NCBI GenBank assembly: GCA_019925795.1
Contig: CM034315.1
Coordinates: 32,370,446 to 32,434,445, forward strand
Origin: Dendrobium chrysotoxum
Lineage: Eukaryota; Streptophyta; Magnoliopsida; Asparagales; Orchidaceae
Direction of reading: 5' to 3'
Length of the DNA: 64,000 nt
Part shown: one piece after another, positions 1 through 11,529 of the stretch
How the letters are laid out: each line of letters opens with the position of its first letter
How positions within the stretch are numbered: position 1 is the stretch's first letter
The notes under the pieces: generated by a model
Told to the model about the DNA's origin: nothing
What the model saw: the letters and a program-made list of their open reading frames with translations, nothing else
Databases searched by the model: none
Translations under genes and position numbers: made by a program

Positions 1-1568
1 CATATTTTGATGATTTTGAATGTGATCCTTCAAGTGATAGAGGTTTGTAAAATTGTGCAAATATAGGAGGTATTTTATTATTTTCAAATGCACTAATTTT
101 ATACTTAGAAATTCATTTTCCTTTTTGAGACTTGTAATTTTAAATTTTAAATAATTCTCATTATTATCCAAATCAGATACATGAGATTCTAATTTCTTAA
201 ATGCAGCTTCTAATTCAATATGCAATATTTTCAGTGAATCATGCACGACAATCAATTCAGAATGCTTTTTGTTTAATTCATCAAATTCATCAAGTAATGA
301 TAGGTGATTTCTATCAAGTGTAGAATGATCCTTAATCAAAACTTCATGCTCTTTTTCCAAGTTTAAGAATTCTAATTTCAGGCTAGCATGTATTTTCTTA
401 AGTTTCCTATATGATGAATGGATTTTTTCAGAAACATCAAGTAATTGATCGTAGGTTAGCTCACATACATGTTCTTAGTCAGACTAACCACGATGTTCAT
501 CCACCATCAAAAATAAGTTTGTAGTCTCATCTTTCGCTTCAGTCTCAGAGGAGTTAGATGCTAAATTCACCCAAAAAGCCTTTTGGATCCTCTTCATGTC
601 CTTTCTGAATTTGGGTTTCTCCTCACCCTTCTCCTTGCTTGTATGAGCCTTAAGGGTAGGAAAATTAGCTTTTATATGTCCTATCTTCCTACATTCAAAG
701 AACACTGTGTCAGAAGAACCTTTAAAATTTTTGCTGCTCTTACCTTTGTTCCATTTTTGAAAGTTTATGTGTTTCTTCCTTAGAAAGCTTTTGAATTGCC
801 TAGTAATTAAGGCAACATCATTGCTTTCAGACCCAGAAGAATTAGTCTCTGTATCGTTAGCCTTCAGCGCCATAGTTTTCTCTTTCTTTTTCTCACCTGC
901 ATCAAGATGTCTTTGGTTCACCCCTTGCTCGAAAGCAATGAGTGATCCAAGTAAGTTATCAAAAGAATAAGCTTTCAAATCCATAGATTCAGTGATAGCA
1001 GTTATCTTGGCATCATACGAAGAGGGCAAACTTCTCAAGATTTTGTAAACTTTTTCATAATTGGTGAGTTTTCTTCCTAATTCATGTAGGGAGGTAACGA
1101 TTTGTGTGAACCTAGTATACATTTTAGATATTGACTCATTAGGTTTCATGCGAAAGAGTTCGTAGTCATGAAGTAAGATGTTCAACCTAGATTGTTTAAC
1201 TTCAGAAGTGCCTTCATAAGTAATGCATAATCTATCCCAAATTTCTTTACTCGTAGTGCAGGTAGATACACGCATGTAATTTTCAAATTTCAGTGCACAA
1301 AAAAAATAGTTTAAATATTTTGCATTTAGTTGTGCTAAATCACAATCATCAAAAGTCCATTCAGTAAAAGGAAGTTTAGTTTTAACACCATTAACATATC
1401 TATGAGGTGCATCATAACCATCTTTAATAAGCATCCACATGCGATAATCTATAGATTGTAAAAAGGTGGACATGCGAGTTTTCCAAAAATCAAAAGGTAT
1501 GTTATCAAATAAGGGTGGTCGAGTAATGGAATAACCTTCAGCAGTTTTTCTATTACCAAAGTTAGCTA
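1..1568 (-). pseudogene. gag: copia Gag of element A, partial, with coiled-coil tail
   Basis: Gag packages element RNA into cytoplasmic virus-like particles. Reading leftward from 1568 the frame starts IANFGN, where related copies have MANFGN, so the start codon has become ATA (1566-1568). The frame is then open to a stop at 484. It contains RPPLFDN, FWKTRMSTFLQSIDY, the UBN2-type core (EIWDRL, YEGTSEVK, LNILLHDYELF) and a degenerate zinc knuckle (FFECRKIGHIKANFP, second Cys lost and last Cys changed to Phe). Past the stop, 1-470 still encodes a Leu/Lys/Glu-rich coiled coil (LDRNHLSLLDEFDELNKK) typical of long SIRE-type Gags. A inferred to be inactive. Protease and pol would lie to the left, outside the window. 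Confidence 0.85.
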
Positions 1569-1613
1569 TGGATCAAATTCAAAAGTTTTTCAAAACTTGC
1601 TTTTATGAGTCCC

Positions 1614-1625
1614 TCTCTGATGCCA
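1614..1625 (-). promoter_or_regulatory. Primer-binding site of element A
   Basis: On the minus strand this reads TGGCATCAGAGA, two changes from TGGTATCAGAGC, the plant copia site complementary to the 3' end of initiator tRNA-Met. It lies two bases inside the LTR edge at 1628, the normal spacing, and sets the element's orientation. Confidence 0.85.
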
Positions 1626-1627
1626 CT

Positions 1628-3351
1628 TGAAAGTTCGCTACGGATGTTAAGCCCTTATGAACTAGTCCCGAGGCTAACCAAGAGGGGGGGAGGTGAATTG
1701 GTAATTTTAAAAATTTACAAGAAAAAAATGATTTTGAAAATCTTTTTGAATGTTTTAAAATAATTTCAATTTTGCGATGAAGTGCAGATGTATAAAAAAA
1801 TAAACCAATAACCACAATCACATGATCATCAACAGAAAAATAAAGTATGAAAAATAATAAGAAAGAACACACCAGATTTTATAGTGCTTCAATCAACTTG
1901 ACCTACGTCGACTCCCCGGAGCCTCCCCTTCGGGTATTGCACTAACACTAAGTGACTCTCCTTCTGCTCCCACAGCAAGGCGGAGAAGCCTTTATAAAAC
2001 TCCTTTCCACCAACCCGGTGAGGCAGAGAACCCAGACTCCTTTCACTTCCTCCTTGAGCAGGCAAAGAACCTTAGCTGCTTTTTCTTTCTCCTTAAGCAG
2101 GCAGAGAACCTTGATCTTCTTGTTGACGATCCTTCCATAGAGACATAAAGGATAAGAGACAATGACTGGAGAAGATGACTTAGATCCTTGCTTGGAGCAA
2201 CCTTAGTGAACACCTCACAAACTCCCCCTCACAAGATCTTCTATCTCTCTCCTAAGCTCTCTCTCTCTCCTTCCCAAGCTCTCACAGGCAAGGAAAGTGG
2301 AAAAAGATCTCAACAATAGAAGGCAAGAGATCTTAAATACAAAGGCTCAAAAATTGCCCAAAATTTTAACTTTCCGTCAAAGATCATCCAGGATGATCGG
2401 TAAATCATCCAAGATGATCTGTAGAAGACAAATTGTAAATCAGACCCTTTTGGCCTGGATGATCTAGTTCTTCTGGACGATTAGAAGACAAATTTTGTTC
2501 ATATCATCTGGCATGATCCTGCGATCATCCAGGATGATTAGTTCATTTCAGGAATATCATCCAGAAGACTGTTCGGGTCATCCAGGAGAACTGATGCTGG
2601 ATTATTTCAAAATGACTTGATCATTCAGGATCATATGTAATTCATCCTGTACGATTAGTTCAAAAAGACCAAAATCGTCTGGCACACTGTTCGGGTCGTA
2701 CAGGTGAAAAGCACTGGACGGTCAGGTTTTCTAATTGATCATCTAGGATGATCTTACGATCATATAGGATGATATGATCGAATCCCTTAACCCTTAATTA
2801 CTTTCCTTAATCACCTGATTAATTTAGGCATGATTGTAATGGATCATCCAGGATGATACACGTATCTTCCAGGATAATCAGATCAAAAAGCTAAAAATAA
2901 AAATTGGCCTAACTTGATCTGGAGGTTGAGATTATCTAATTTGAGCATATCATCCTATACAATGGGTGTATCGTCTAGGACGATCTGCTTAATCAGACAG
3001 ACTTAACATGGCTACCCTAATTAGGGTTTTTATTTTCAGTAGATTATCTAGGACGATATGAATATAATCCAGGATGATTTGAACAGAAAAAGAACAGAAA
3101 CTCTAACTCACTAAAACTCACCCCCTGAGTGTGTGTGTGCAAGGTTACTTAGCTTGGGGATCCATTACATTACACTTGACTTAAGAAAGGTGAAAAAATT
3201 ACATTGAACTTGAACCACATACAGACTGACTCGATCTTGAGTTGGCTTAGATTGCACTTAATCTTACGTACCTGAAAGGTTAGGCAATCAAAAAGAAATG
3301 AAAATATTTGCTATCATCAAAATCATAGTCCTTGAATTCAGATTTGCAACA
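1628..3351 (-). repeat. 5' LTR of element A
   Basis: This LTR is 1724 bp. Its plus-strand start (TGAAAGTTCG, then a G tract and GTGAATTGG) is the U5 end. Next comes a transcribed region with the family signature TTCAATCAACTTGACCTACG and a CT-rich stretch. From about 2380 to 3080 lies the U3, full of palindromes of the type GATCATCCAGGATGATC. A short TATA-like stretch (minus strand TTTGTATTTAAG) near 2330-2345 separates the two halves. Confidence 0.8.
2380..3085 (-). promoter_or_regulatory. U3 palindrome array of LTR A
   Basis: Many imperfect copies of RTCATCCAGGATGAT occur here, often in pairs such as 2384-2420, 2509-2541 and 2750-2775. Their position upstream of the TATA-like stretch on the transcribed strand suggests enhancer or protein-binding sites; this is inference. 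Confidence 0.6.
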
Positions 3352-4075
3352 AAGTATGTACTAATGACATTAAGCAATCTTGGTTAAATATTCTGCTACA
3401 TGATTATGAATTATTTATCATACAACTTGGTGAAACTATGATTGATATATATACTTATTTTACTAAAATTATACCATCCTTTCATACACTTGGTAAAGAG
3501 ACTTCAAATGCTAATAAAGTGAATAGATTTTTACATACCTTCCTGAATCTTAAGATGCAAAAGTGACAATGATATATGAATCTAAGAGTTTGAATTCATA
3601 TTCAATTGATACTTTTCATTTCAGTAATTGTACATGAGGAAAAAAATTTTCAAAAAAATTGTTGATACATGAGAATGAAGAATGGAGAAAACCACTACCT
3701 TAAAGGCCAATGATACATATAGTAGCAACTCCAAAGGAGGCATAGAGGATGAAATAGCCTTATTGACAATCAAATTCAAGAACTTCTTTAGAAAGAAATA
3801 AATGAAGCATATTGATAAGTGGAAGAAAGGTAAAAATCCAAATAAAGTTTCTTCTAAACTTTTTTATTTAAATGTCAAAAGCCAAGTCATATACGGTCAT
3901 ATTACCCCAATCTTAAAGTGAGATCATTAAAAGAAAGGGCTGAACATAAAGCTAATAAGAAAAAAAAAGCCTCAAAGAAACTTCTAAGCAAATTTAGACT
4001 TTGAATCATTTGAGATGGAAGCTGAAGAAGAGGTCACCAACTTATGTTTAATAGGTAAATATAACACATATGATA
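3352..4075 (+). pseudogene. gag: copia gag remnant, opposite orientation
   Basis: Plus-strand sequence that aligns in translation with the middle of the Gag of element A. It reads LNILLHDYELF, then YTYFTKIIPSFHTLGKE, a shift and stops near 3560, then YESKSLNSYSIDTF, LKANDT, and IKFKNFFRKK followed by KWKKGK. The zinc knuckle region near 3860-3910 is unrecognisable except for its surroundings. It ends with EEVTNLCLIGKY near 4070. The left end is cut by the LTR of element A at 3351. It is the target element of the A insertion and is broken by several stops and frameshifts. Confidence 0.75.
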
Positions 4076-6596
4076 TAGATATTTATTAAGTCTATGATTT
4101 TACTTATGATTGTGCGTCTCTGAAAGGACGATGTAAGCGAGGGTCCGAATGCAAAAGTTACGATCGCACTATCCTATAGGATAAAATGATCGTAAACCTT
4201 TATGCTTTACGCAAACAGACCAATAGTATAGAAGATGGAGTTATACATACGATTAACCTTGGAGAATAGTAGTTTTCTCCTACATACCTCAATAGATAAT
4301 AATATGCATAACCTAATAGTCATGAGATTTCCCCCATCCAATATATCAGTTCAAATGGGGTTTATTTGATGTAGGTGTTTGTTTCCCACGGGTGAAAGCC
4401 TCTCTGGTTAATTACATCCTAGGCCTCAACATAAGAAAACTCTCAATTAGGGATGTTATTTTATTCTATTCTAGGTTTAACACATAATGGAATATCTAGG
4501 CTCTTCTAATCTAAAAGAAGATAGGCTCAATATGGCTATTTAATATGCACGGATCATATAGTCACTCAGTCTATCCAAAGAGGGGAAATCTGGGGATGAG
4601 TCATCTAATACCAAGCATTCATAAGAGAAAGATGGAAGTGGCATCATCAGTGTGATGTAGATGTGTGGAATTTATAGCTTCCAAAGAGTGGAGAACCTAC
4701 CCAACGATAAGGCATACAACGATATGCTTATACCTCCAACCTTTGACCCTAGATCTATAAATGACATACTGTACACTCGGCACTAACTCCCATGACCTAA
4801 CCAACACAAGACACCATGAGGGGACTTGTAACCTAATCTCCATTGGGGATTTAAGCAACCCTTACCAAGATTTACCACCCTGCTAGGAAAGGGGTACCAG
4901 CTAAACGCCACCTAGCTTCTCAAATATATGAAGTCTAGTCATATGCAAATGCAAGAGTGATGGGAGGCATAGAAGGGGAATTGGGCATCAAACCCGACCA
5001 TGAATTATACTATGCTATGCAAATTGAACTATCCCCCTATAATATAAAATAAAATCTACATGTTTTGACTCAGGCTATGTATGCATAGGTAGGGCTAATA
5101 AAAACTAGCTATTAGTCATTATGAAGTGAACAGAATTTGAAACATTAATTATATTTGAAAAAGTGACTCATAAGGGATCATACATCAGTTTTTGAAAAAA
5201 AGGTTCATTTTAAATCCTATGTTCATTTTTATCTTGATTAAACAAATTTAAATTTTATAGGAAATTTATCATCCTAAAGAGCCTAACATTGGCTCCGTCC
5301 GAGCCACCCCCAAGCAAAACAATATAAGAAAACTAGAAAAAACATGCCGTTCTAATGTGAAATCAAAATAAACAACCAATCATCAAATAATAAATATTAA
5401 TTAATGGCCATGAATGTAACTGGGTTTTGCAATACACCCCAAAAAAATAAAAAGTGAGTAATTGAGCTCCACCATAATTACAACTCAGCCTAATTCTATA
5501 TATGAATGAATTTGTGTGTTGGTTCTTAATCAATTTCCACCTGCTTATCCTTCTGCATTCTGAAATACCAACACATCTCAAAGGCTTTCCTAGTAAAATT
5601 ACATTTACGGCACTATAAAAAATTATGTTAGCACAATTGTAACAATGATCACAATATCATCATCCAAACCTAGTCTTTAGGATCACTTTCCTAAGGGTTT
5701 AGCATTCCTCGCAGTACCTAAAATGAAGCACATTTACAAGAATTATTTACTCATTTTTAATTTTCCATTGGGAATATGGCCACCTGTAGAAGATAAATTT
5801 ATAAATATTCTAACCACTTAAGGGCAAATGTCAACTCATCAATCAACAAAATAGAAAAATAAAGCAACTAAAAATAATCTAAGCAAATAACACATCATCA
5901 CATATGCTAAAATATAAAATAAATAAAATTTATAGTATTATCATAGCTAGACCCTACCATAGGATGCCTATAAAAAAATATGTCCTATTTAGCACCCGCG
6001 TGCAAAAATTAGTGTATGCAACTACCCCAAATTAGGTTAGAGGTTTAAGTTGCAAGTCAAGATCGTATTGTTTAATTTATTAGCCCCAAATTTATTTTTA
6101 AGTAGTCATCCATTTAGGGTGAATTAATTAACATTTAATTTTAAGGTTATAATTCTGATTATTAGATTATGAAGAGTCCAAGTACATGGGCCCTAACTTA
6201 TACTATGGTTATAAAGACTTGAGGGGTAAGTGACCCATCCTTAATCCTACATCTAATTAAGGTCGTATTGATTATGAGGTAGCAAAGTTAGTTAATCCTT
6301 CCTTGGTCATCTAAGACTCAAGGTAAGGTCAATAGTAGACACACTAAGGTGGGCCTAGTGCCCACCACCAAAAAAAAAAAAAAAAAAGAAAAATCCTAGA
6401 CTTCCTATATCTAAGGTTGGTGAATTTTAAAAGCTAACATAGGAATAGAACACTCACTACCTATATCTATATATAGGTTCTACCTAACTTAAGGTTTAAA
6501 ATTTTGGTGGTTAAGGAGTTGGTTTGGAATGGTAGCTTTAATTTTCTAAGAATGATAATTTATGTAGACCTTTAGAATCTTCTCCATTAATTTGGG
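4076..6596. other. Unclassified old repeat DNA, no gene seen
   Basis: No reading frame with a recognisable domain is present on either strand. There are short C-rich patches (for example 5280-5325) and a 19-base A run at 6369-6387. The style resembles the segments at 22741-25640 and 52540-53100, which share an 80-bp module with the next feature, so this is probably decayed retrotransposon of another family. Confidence 0.4.
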
Positions 6597-6690
6597 AGGT
6601 ACGTGGCATTGTCATAGCGGGCACGAGGATACCGCCTCCTTAAGACATGTAGCCATGTAGGTTGAGGTAGACCAGCCTATATACCTTACA
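6597..6690. repeat. Dispersed 80-90 bp module, copy 1
   Basis: The sequence GTGGCATTGTCATAG, then GCACGAGGA, CCTCCTTAAGACATGTAG and a GTAGACCAGCCTA ending recurs in order at 18186-18275, 25385-25470 and 25561-25641. Surrounding DNA is not obviously alignable. It is probably a conserved piece of one unclassified element family. Confidence 0.5.
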
Positions 6691-6960
6691 TGTATTAAGG
6701 GGAAATGCACAAAGATGAACATAAATCTAATATAGGTCATGGAACTAAGGTAAAACCTGAAGTTTATTTTCTCTTCGAACAAGTTCATTTATTTGTTTAG
6801 AATTAAGGGATTTTTAGTTATAATTTAGGTTTTAGTGTTTTAGTATTTTACTTAAGTATTAGAGAGTTTTGAGAGGGGATTCTATATTTTTTTCTTATAG
6901 TTTTGACTGAGTTAATGTATATTTTTATTTATAATTATCATTGTTTAAAATTGCGTGATA

Positions 6961-7117
6961 TGAGGCTCCCATTGAGGCCCACCTCAATGCAATTCCACTA
7001 AAAAATACTCAAGGCTTACGCCTCAAGCTTTTTTAATGATGCTTGCGCCACAGCATGGCTAAGGCCCGCCTTGAGATGCTTCTCGCCTCACTGGAGTGAG
7101 GCATACGCCTCATCCAA
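6961..7117. repeat. GC-rich palindromic repeat, possibly hAT-like MITE fragment
   Basis: This patch is rich in short inverted words: AGGCTTACGCCT, GAGGCATACGCCTC and several GAGGC/GCCTC pairs. Dense short inverted motifs of this type are seen in subterminal regions of some plant hAT-derived non-autonomous elements. I could not define terminal repeats or a target duplication, so the class is a guess. Confidence 0.3.
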
Positions 7118-7329
7118 TTAATATATATTTTTTATTAAAACTTACCTAAATCCTAAACTAAAGCCCCGAACAAATCATACCTTTATACACCCCCAAGCTG
7201 CAACAACTTCCTCTCAACCGCCTAGACATCTAGCCCACCTCCTTTGTTGTAGCCACCATCAGGAATTAATTAAACCACACACCACCACCACCTCCTCTAA
7301 AAATTTTAGAGTATTATTCTCATCTTTAT
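7118..7329. other. Short intergenic stretch, nothing recognised
   Basis: AT-rich sequence with several CCACC repeats near 7220-7290. No domain or repeat is recognised. Confidence 0.4.
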
Positions 7330-7680
7330 GTTACAACAACAACAACAATATCAAGCCTTTGTCCCACTACATGGGGTTGGCTACATGAATCCTTTTTCTG
7401 CATTATGTCCTGTTAAAAGTCAAATTCTCATTTAAATCTAATAAAGAAATATCATTTCTAATATTTTCTAACAAAGTCTTTTTAGGTCTACCTCTACCTT
7501 TCTTAATATAATTCAAATCTAATACCTTTAATTTCCTAATAGGGTCATCAGAAGACCGTCATTTTATATCACTTATGTGACCAAACCATCTAAGGCGACT
7601 CTCTATAATCTTATCTTCCACTAGAGCTACTCCAACTTTTTCACATATATGCTCATTTTGTATCATGTCCCTAAGGGTAA
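7330..7680 (-). pseudogene. LINE-1 type retroelement, 3' end of ORF2
   Basis: Minus-strand translation gives RFTLRDMIQNEHICEKV, then ESRLRWFGHISDIK (about 7570-7605) and KKGRGRPKKTLLENIRND (about 7460-7505). The pair LRWFGH and GRGRPKKT is the hallmark of the C-terminal region of plant L1 ORF2 reverse transcriptases. After a stop it runs through the characteristic line H-V-A-N-P-M to a TTG repeat tail (complement at 7333-7348). The fragment is 5' truncated, as LINE copies usually are, and carries two or more stops. Its truncated end abuts an inverted LTR head at 7681. Confidence 0.85.
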
Positions 7681-7763
7681 ATCTACTAATTCACCCCCCC
7701 TCCCCCCCTCTTGGTGTGCCTCGGGTTCATTCATAGAGGTCTTGTAACTTCCCCAAACTTTCA
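7681..7763 (+). repeat. Inverted head of a copia LTR
   Basis: The reverse complement starts TGAAAGTTTGGGG, continues with CACACCAAGAGGG, a long G tract and GTGAATTAG, which is how the LTRs at 34339 and 42276 begin on the plus strand. Here it is flipped, ending in TTTCA at 7763. The following sequence (7764 on) is LTR body in the normal orientation. A primer-binding site does not follow, so this is not a plus-strand element boundary. Confidence 0.65.
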
Positions 7764-9472
7764 AGATAAAGAGAATATATTTTTTATTTAATTTTTATAA
7801 GTAACAAACCTGCAATGAGAAATATTTTTGTCCTTTTCATCTTGGAACCCCTTTTGTTTTCTTTTGGAGAAAAATCATAATATAAAGCTAATGCATACAA
7901 AAGCTCACAAATACAAGAAATAAAAGGGTAGAAAAGTAAAACCAAAATTAGAACGAATACAGTAGAGAATTATAGTGGTTCGGTGTCCCTTGACTTACGT
8001 CCACTCCCAAAGAGCTCCACTCTGAGAATTGGACTAAAAATTTAGTGAATCTTCTTTTTCCCCCACAGCAAGGTGGAGAAGCCCTTACAAATCACTTCCA
8101 CCTCCTTGGTGCGGCAGAGTAGTCGAATCCCTGTCACTTTCCTGGTGCGGCGGAGTAGCCGAATCCCTTTCACCTCCACGTTGTGACAGAGCGGTCAAAT
8201 ATTTCCTATGAAGAGATACTACTTGAAGTTTCCCTCAAGCAAAGACACTTAACTTGGAGGAAGAAGGGGCCCGATCACTGAGCAACTGTGTGTAGATACC
8301 ACTCTCACACACTCTCTTGTCCCTCAAGACATTTCTCCCTCTAGATCTCACCTCTCTCTTTCTCCAAAGTACTCTCCCTCTTCAAACCCTATTTTATAGA
8401 AGTGCTCTCTCAAACTAATTGGCATAAAGGATCTCTCAAATGAATTTAGAGGAGTATTTAAAGAATGGCTAAGAAAAAGCCTAAAAGTTTAATTTATCCA
8501 TCACTGATCATATTGTATCATAATTGTATCATACTATACAAATAGTTTAACAAGCCTTGACAATGTTGTATAACGAAGGATGCATAGTACGATCAGTACA
8601 AATAATTTGATCTGATCATCTTGTATGATGTAATGTCGTACTGTAGGATTAGTTCAATTAAATCTTACATTCAAACATGATAAACCCTAGGCAATTGTTT
8701 ATCATTCTAGTATCTTCTCTGTCCATACAGTATAATTCAAAGTCATCTTGCATGACTAGTTCAAACACGTATCTATTCGTATAGGATGAACCCCAACTGA
8801 TTAATTATCATCTTGTTATCTTCTAAGTTTGTATAGTACAAAGTACCCTTCGGACTGTATGACCGCCCTTCACCATTAATTATGGATTTAATTTGCTTAA
8901 TCTCAAGGATTAATTTAGATAAGATTTTTAAATATCATATAATATGAACCATGTCGTATTGTTCGTATAGTATAAATTATAATTTTCAAAAGAATTAACT
9001 AAATATGATCGGCAGTTATGGTTTTTGATTTAACATGATCATTCTGTATGATTTCATACGTACAATATGACTAGTTCAAAAATATTTATTACTCAATTTG
9101 TCATTCTAATTGTTTTTTAAAAAATAGATCATACTGTATGATCTAGATCGTATAGTACGAACTTAAGAAAATCTAAAATTCAAGTTCTCACTCCCTACAT
9201 GTGTGTGCACACTTGCCAAATTAACATAAACCCTTACATGAATTCGACTTAAGAAATATAAAAATGAAGAAATAAAAATTACAGACTCTCGCAAAAATCA
9301 TCCTATTCCACCCAATATTTAGCCCAGAATCTTCATTGCACAATGTATTATGCTCCTTAAATGTTAACATACACAAAAGAAGATATGGAATACAGATACT
9401 AGGAGAAATAAATAGACAATTAATAATCTTGTTATCATCAAAATCATAAGCTTGGTATCTCGAATTGCAAGA
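7764..9472 (-). repeat. 3' LTR of element B
   Basis: LTR body with the signature TATAGTGGTTCGGTGTCCC near 7972, a CT-rich transcribed region (8090-8400), and a U3 with AT-type palindromes (ATCATACTGTATGATC-like) from about 8500 to 9165. It ends TTGCAAGA at 9472, one change from the usual CAACA end, and is followed by a degenerate purine tract. Confidence 0.75.
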
Positions 9473-9718
9473 ATCTCACCATTTTTAATGATGGCAAATA
9501 TTATTGGTTTAAATTTTAAGTTACTTATATTTTCTCTTAATCTCCCCCTCACTAAGTGAACTAGTTTAAAAGTAGAAGGAAATATTTTATTTATATAATT
9601 TTTTTTTAAAGCTTAGATATAAACTCACTAACAGACAACAAAAAAATAAATTAATGTTAAAACAAATTAATATAACCAATGGAATAACCTACAACCTACT
9701 CCCCCATTTGACATTACT
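9473..9718 (-). promoter_or_regulatory. Purine tracts at the 3' end of element B
   Basis: Three C-rich plus-strand tracts occur: a degenerate one beside the LTR (ATCTCACCATTTTTAATG, 9473), TCTCCCCCTCACTAAG at 9540, and CTCCCCCATTTGACATTA at 9698. On the minus strand these are polypurine tracts. The first is at the position that primes plus-strand DNA in copia elements. Repetition of the tract further inside is shared with the other elements here. Confidence 0.6.
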
Positions 9719-9794
9719 AAAAATGGGAGCTACAAACTAAAACACATTAAGGAGAAACAAAAAATGCATATAAAAATATAAGAAAGAAAAAATA

Positions 9795-10879
9795 CTACTC
9801 ATATGGTGGTCCCTGATCTGGTGGTGGTAGAGGTGGCTTAAAATGCTGGTGATGAGTGGCAAGCTGATCACTCATCTATGCTCGATCTTCCAACTACTAC
9901 TAATATATCTAATCCATATGCATATGAAGATGATCAAGAAGCTCAATGAGCATCTTGTAGTAGTGTGGTAAGAAAAAATGCACTGATGTTGATGCTCGTG
10001 TTGCTACTGGTGCTGCTTCTACTAGTGCTTCCCCTACTTCCTCTTGCTTGGGATCTGGTGCATAATAAGCCTTGCATCATCGATCACTACGTAAGATGTG
10101 GAAGGTGGTATAAAAGTATAAAATCAAAAGATGATCAGGTGGTTTAGGATATGCCATACCATACTTGGTTTGTAGGACATAGGGGATAACATGTCCGAAA
10201 GCTTGATTTTGTCTACGATGAACCCTAGGATCTTTAATAGTGGTGAGATTTTAATGTAGCGAATGATCAGGTCCACTGTATTGAAAATAGTGCTAGTTAT
10301 GATAAAATAGGTGATGATATATAACAGAGGAGTCATACTAACTTGATCACCTTCTTTAGGAATAACGGTGTTTCATAGGATGTGTTGGATGATTCGGGCA
10401 TTTTGAACTAGTGTGGAAACTAAAGGAAGGTGAAGGGTTCCTAGAGTATTTATTAGTGTTAGATTTACTTTATTCTTATTTTATTCAGGTGTCTTGTAGG
10501 TTATATGATCATGTTTCCTAGTGTTGGAGGGATGTAAAATCTTATCAAAATCATGATAGGTAATTGCTAGTGGGCATTTACAGACATATAACTGGAGAGT
10601 TGTGTTCTCTGAATTCACTCTTAAGCTAGAAAAAAATTTGAAAAGAAGTTTTGAATTGAATTGGAAGTCTAAGGTGAGGAGAAATTGTAGAGTAGTTCCT
10701 GCAAAGAGATCTAAGACCTTAAAGTTCATAACATCCTGATTGAGAACTCGAGAGGGAGTGATGGTTGCAATCCTATAATGATGATATTCCTTCTCATCTT
10801 TGCCAGTGATAAAATAGTGAACAATAGGACATCAAAATGAACTCCTTGTTGCACTTCTAGCATGTTTTCCACCAGCTAT
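9795..10879 (-). pseudogene. ORF3 of element B, env-position protein
   Basis: About 361 codons read from 10879 (ATA, probably a former ATG) to a stop at 9795. Recognisable parts are GGKHARSATRSSF, YFITGKDEKEYHHYRIAT, FKVLDLFAGTTLQFLLTL, LLFKFFSSLRVN, LQLYVCKCPLAITYHDFDK, then ARIIQHIL, PKEGDQVSMTPLLYIITYF, and a tail EEVGEALVEAAPVATRAST followed by QLATHHQHF and PPPDQGPPYE. The arrangement (velocity-type 'YxNLR...VRGxxIxF' segment, then 'ARIIxHILxPKxGxxxxxxxxxLxxIxYLI') resembles the plant retrotransposon domain named 'putative plant transposon protein' (Transposase_32). Function is unknown. It lies downstream of RNase H where env-like genes sit. Frameshifts and stops break it. Element C has a homologue at 29351-30900. 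Confidence 0.6.
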
Positions 10880-10919
10880 GTGAAAGTTAAGGATAATATC
10901 CTAAGTGAAATGGAAGATT

Positions 10920-11390
10920 ATTATTTAAAGCTTTTAGAATTCCCTTCCTTATATAGGCCAGAGCGTATAGTAAAGAACGAAGTAAAGTTGTACAGTATGA
11001 TCAGATGAATTAAATCCATCCTGATAGATAATTTCAAAATTAGTCAACTTATATAGTATTATCTGGATTATACTAGATGATCTTCATAAAAAATATTCAT
11101 CTCGAGGAGTCTTCTGGTATTACTTTTGACCGATAATTCATACAGGAAGAATAGGTGTTTGTATAATATGAAGAAATTTCAAATTTCATACCAATCGATG
11201 ATTACTAATACATGGATCATAAAGTATGAAGAGGTATTCATACAGTATGATCCTTAATTATTGGTCATATCTGAGTTATTAATTTCATCAAGGGAGAGGA
11301 TGTGAGGAGATGTGCTAATCGAATAATATGCATTTGGTTTATACAGTACGAGGTGAGTTTTTTTAATGAAAACTATTTTGTGTGATGATT
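10920..11390 (-). promoter_or_regulatory. Internal palindrome cluster between pol and ORF3
   Basis: This non-coding spacer carries motifs of the LTR U3 type: TTGTACAGTATGATCAG at 10988, GGATTATACTAGATGATC at 11063, GGATCATAAAGTATGAAG at 11214 and TTCATACAGTATGATCC at 11237. It sits just upstream of ORF3 in the direction of transcription. A role as a second, internal promoter for ORF3 is inference. Confidence 0.45.
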
Positions 11391-11529
11391 AGGAAGGGCT
11401 TTACCGAGCTAGAGGCTTCAAACATATTAACCAAAATAAGAAGAAAAAAACAAAAATACATCAGAAAACATCATAGACATGAAAATACAAAAACCATATA
11501 ACCACATAAGATGTTGATTTCATTTTTGG

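Larger units (their letters stand above)
1..3351 (-). mobile_element. Element A: Ty1/copia retrotransposon, right part only
   Basis: This is the 5' part of a minus-strand copia element. It holds a 5' LTR (1628-3351), a primer-binding site, and gag running off the left edge. The LTR starts TGAAAGTTCG on the plus strand and ends TTTGCAACA at 3351, the canonical inverted TG...CA termini. Beyond the LTR the sequence changes abruptly to a plus-strand gag remnant, so A inserted into an older element. The expected 5-bp target duplication on this side would be AAGTA (3352-3356); its partner lies outside the window. The U3 palindromes are of the CC/GG type shared with the gag-only LTRs. Confidence 0.85.

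Noticed and set aside
3352..4075. Reading the plus-strand gag as part of element A
   Set aside because: It is in the opposite orientation and starts exactly at the outer end of the element A LTR, so it is the insertion target.
9965..10147. Leucine-rich 60-codon frame, membrane-like
   Set aside because: It is the antisense of the acidic, Ala-rich tail of ORF3 in element B, which has homologues on the other strand.
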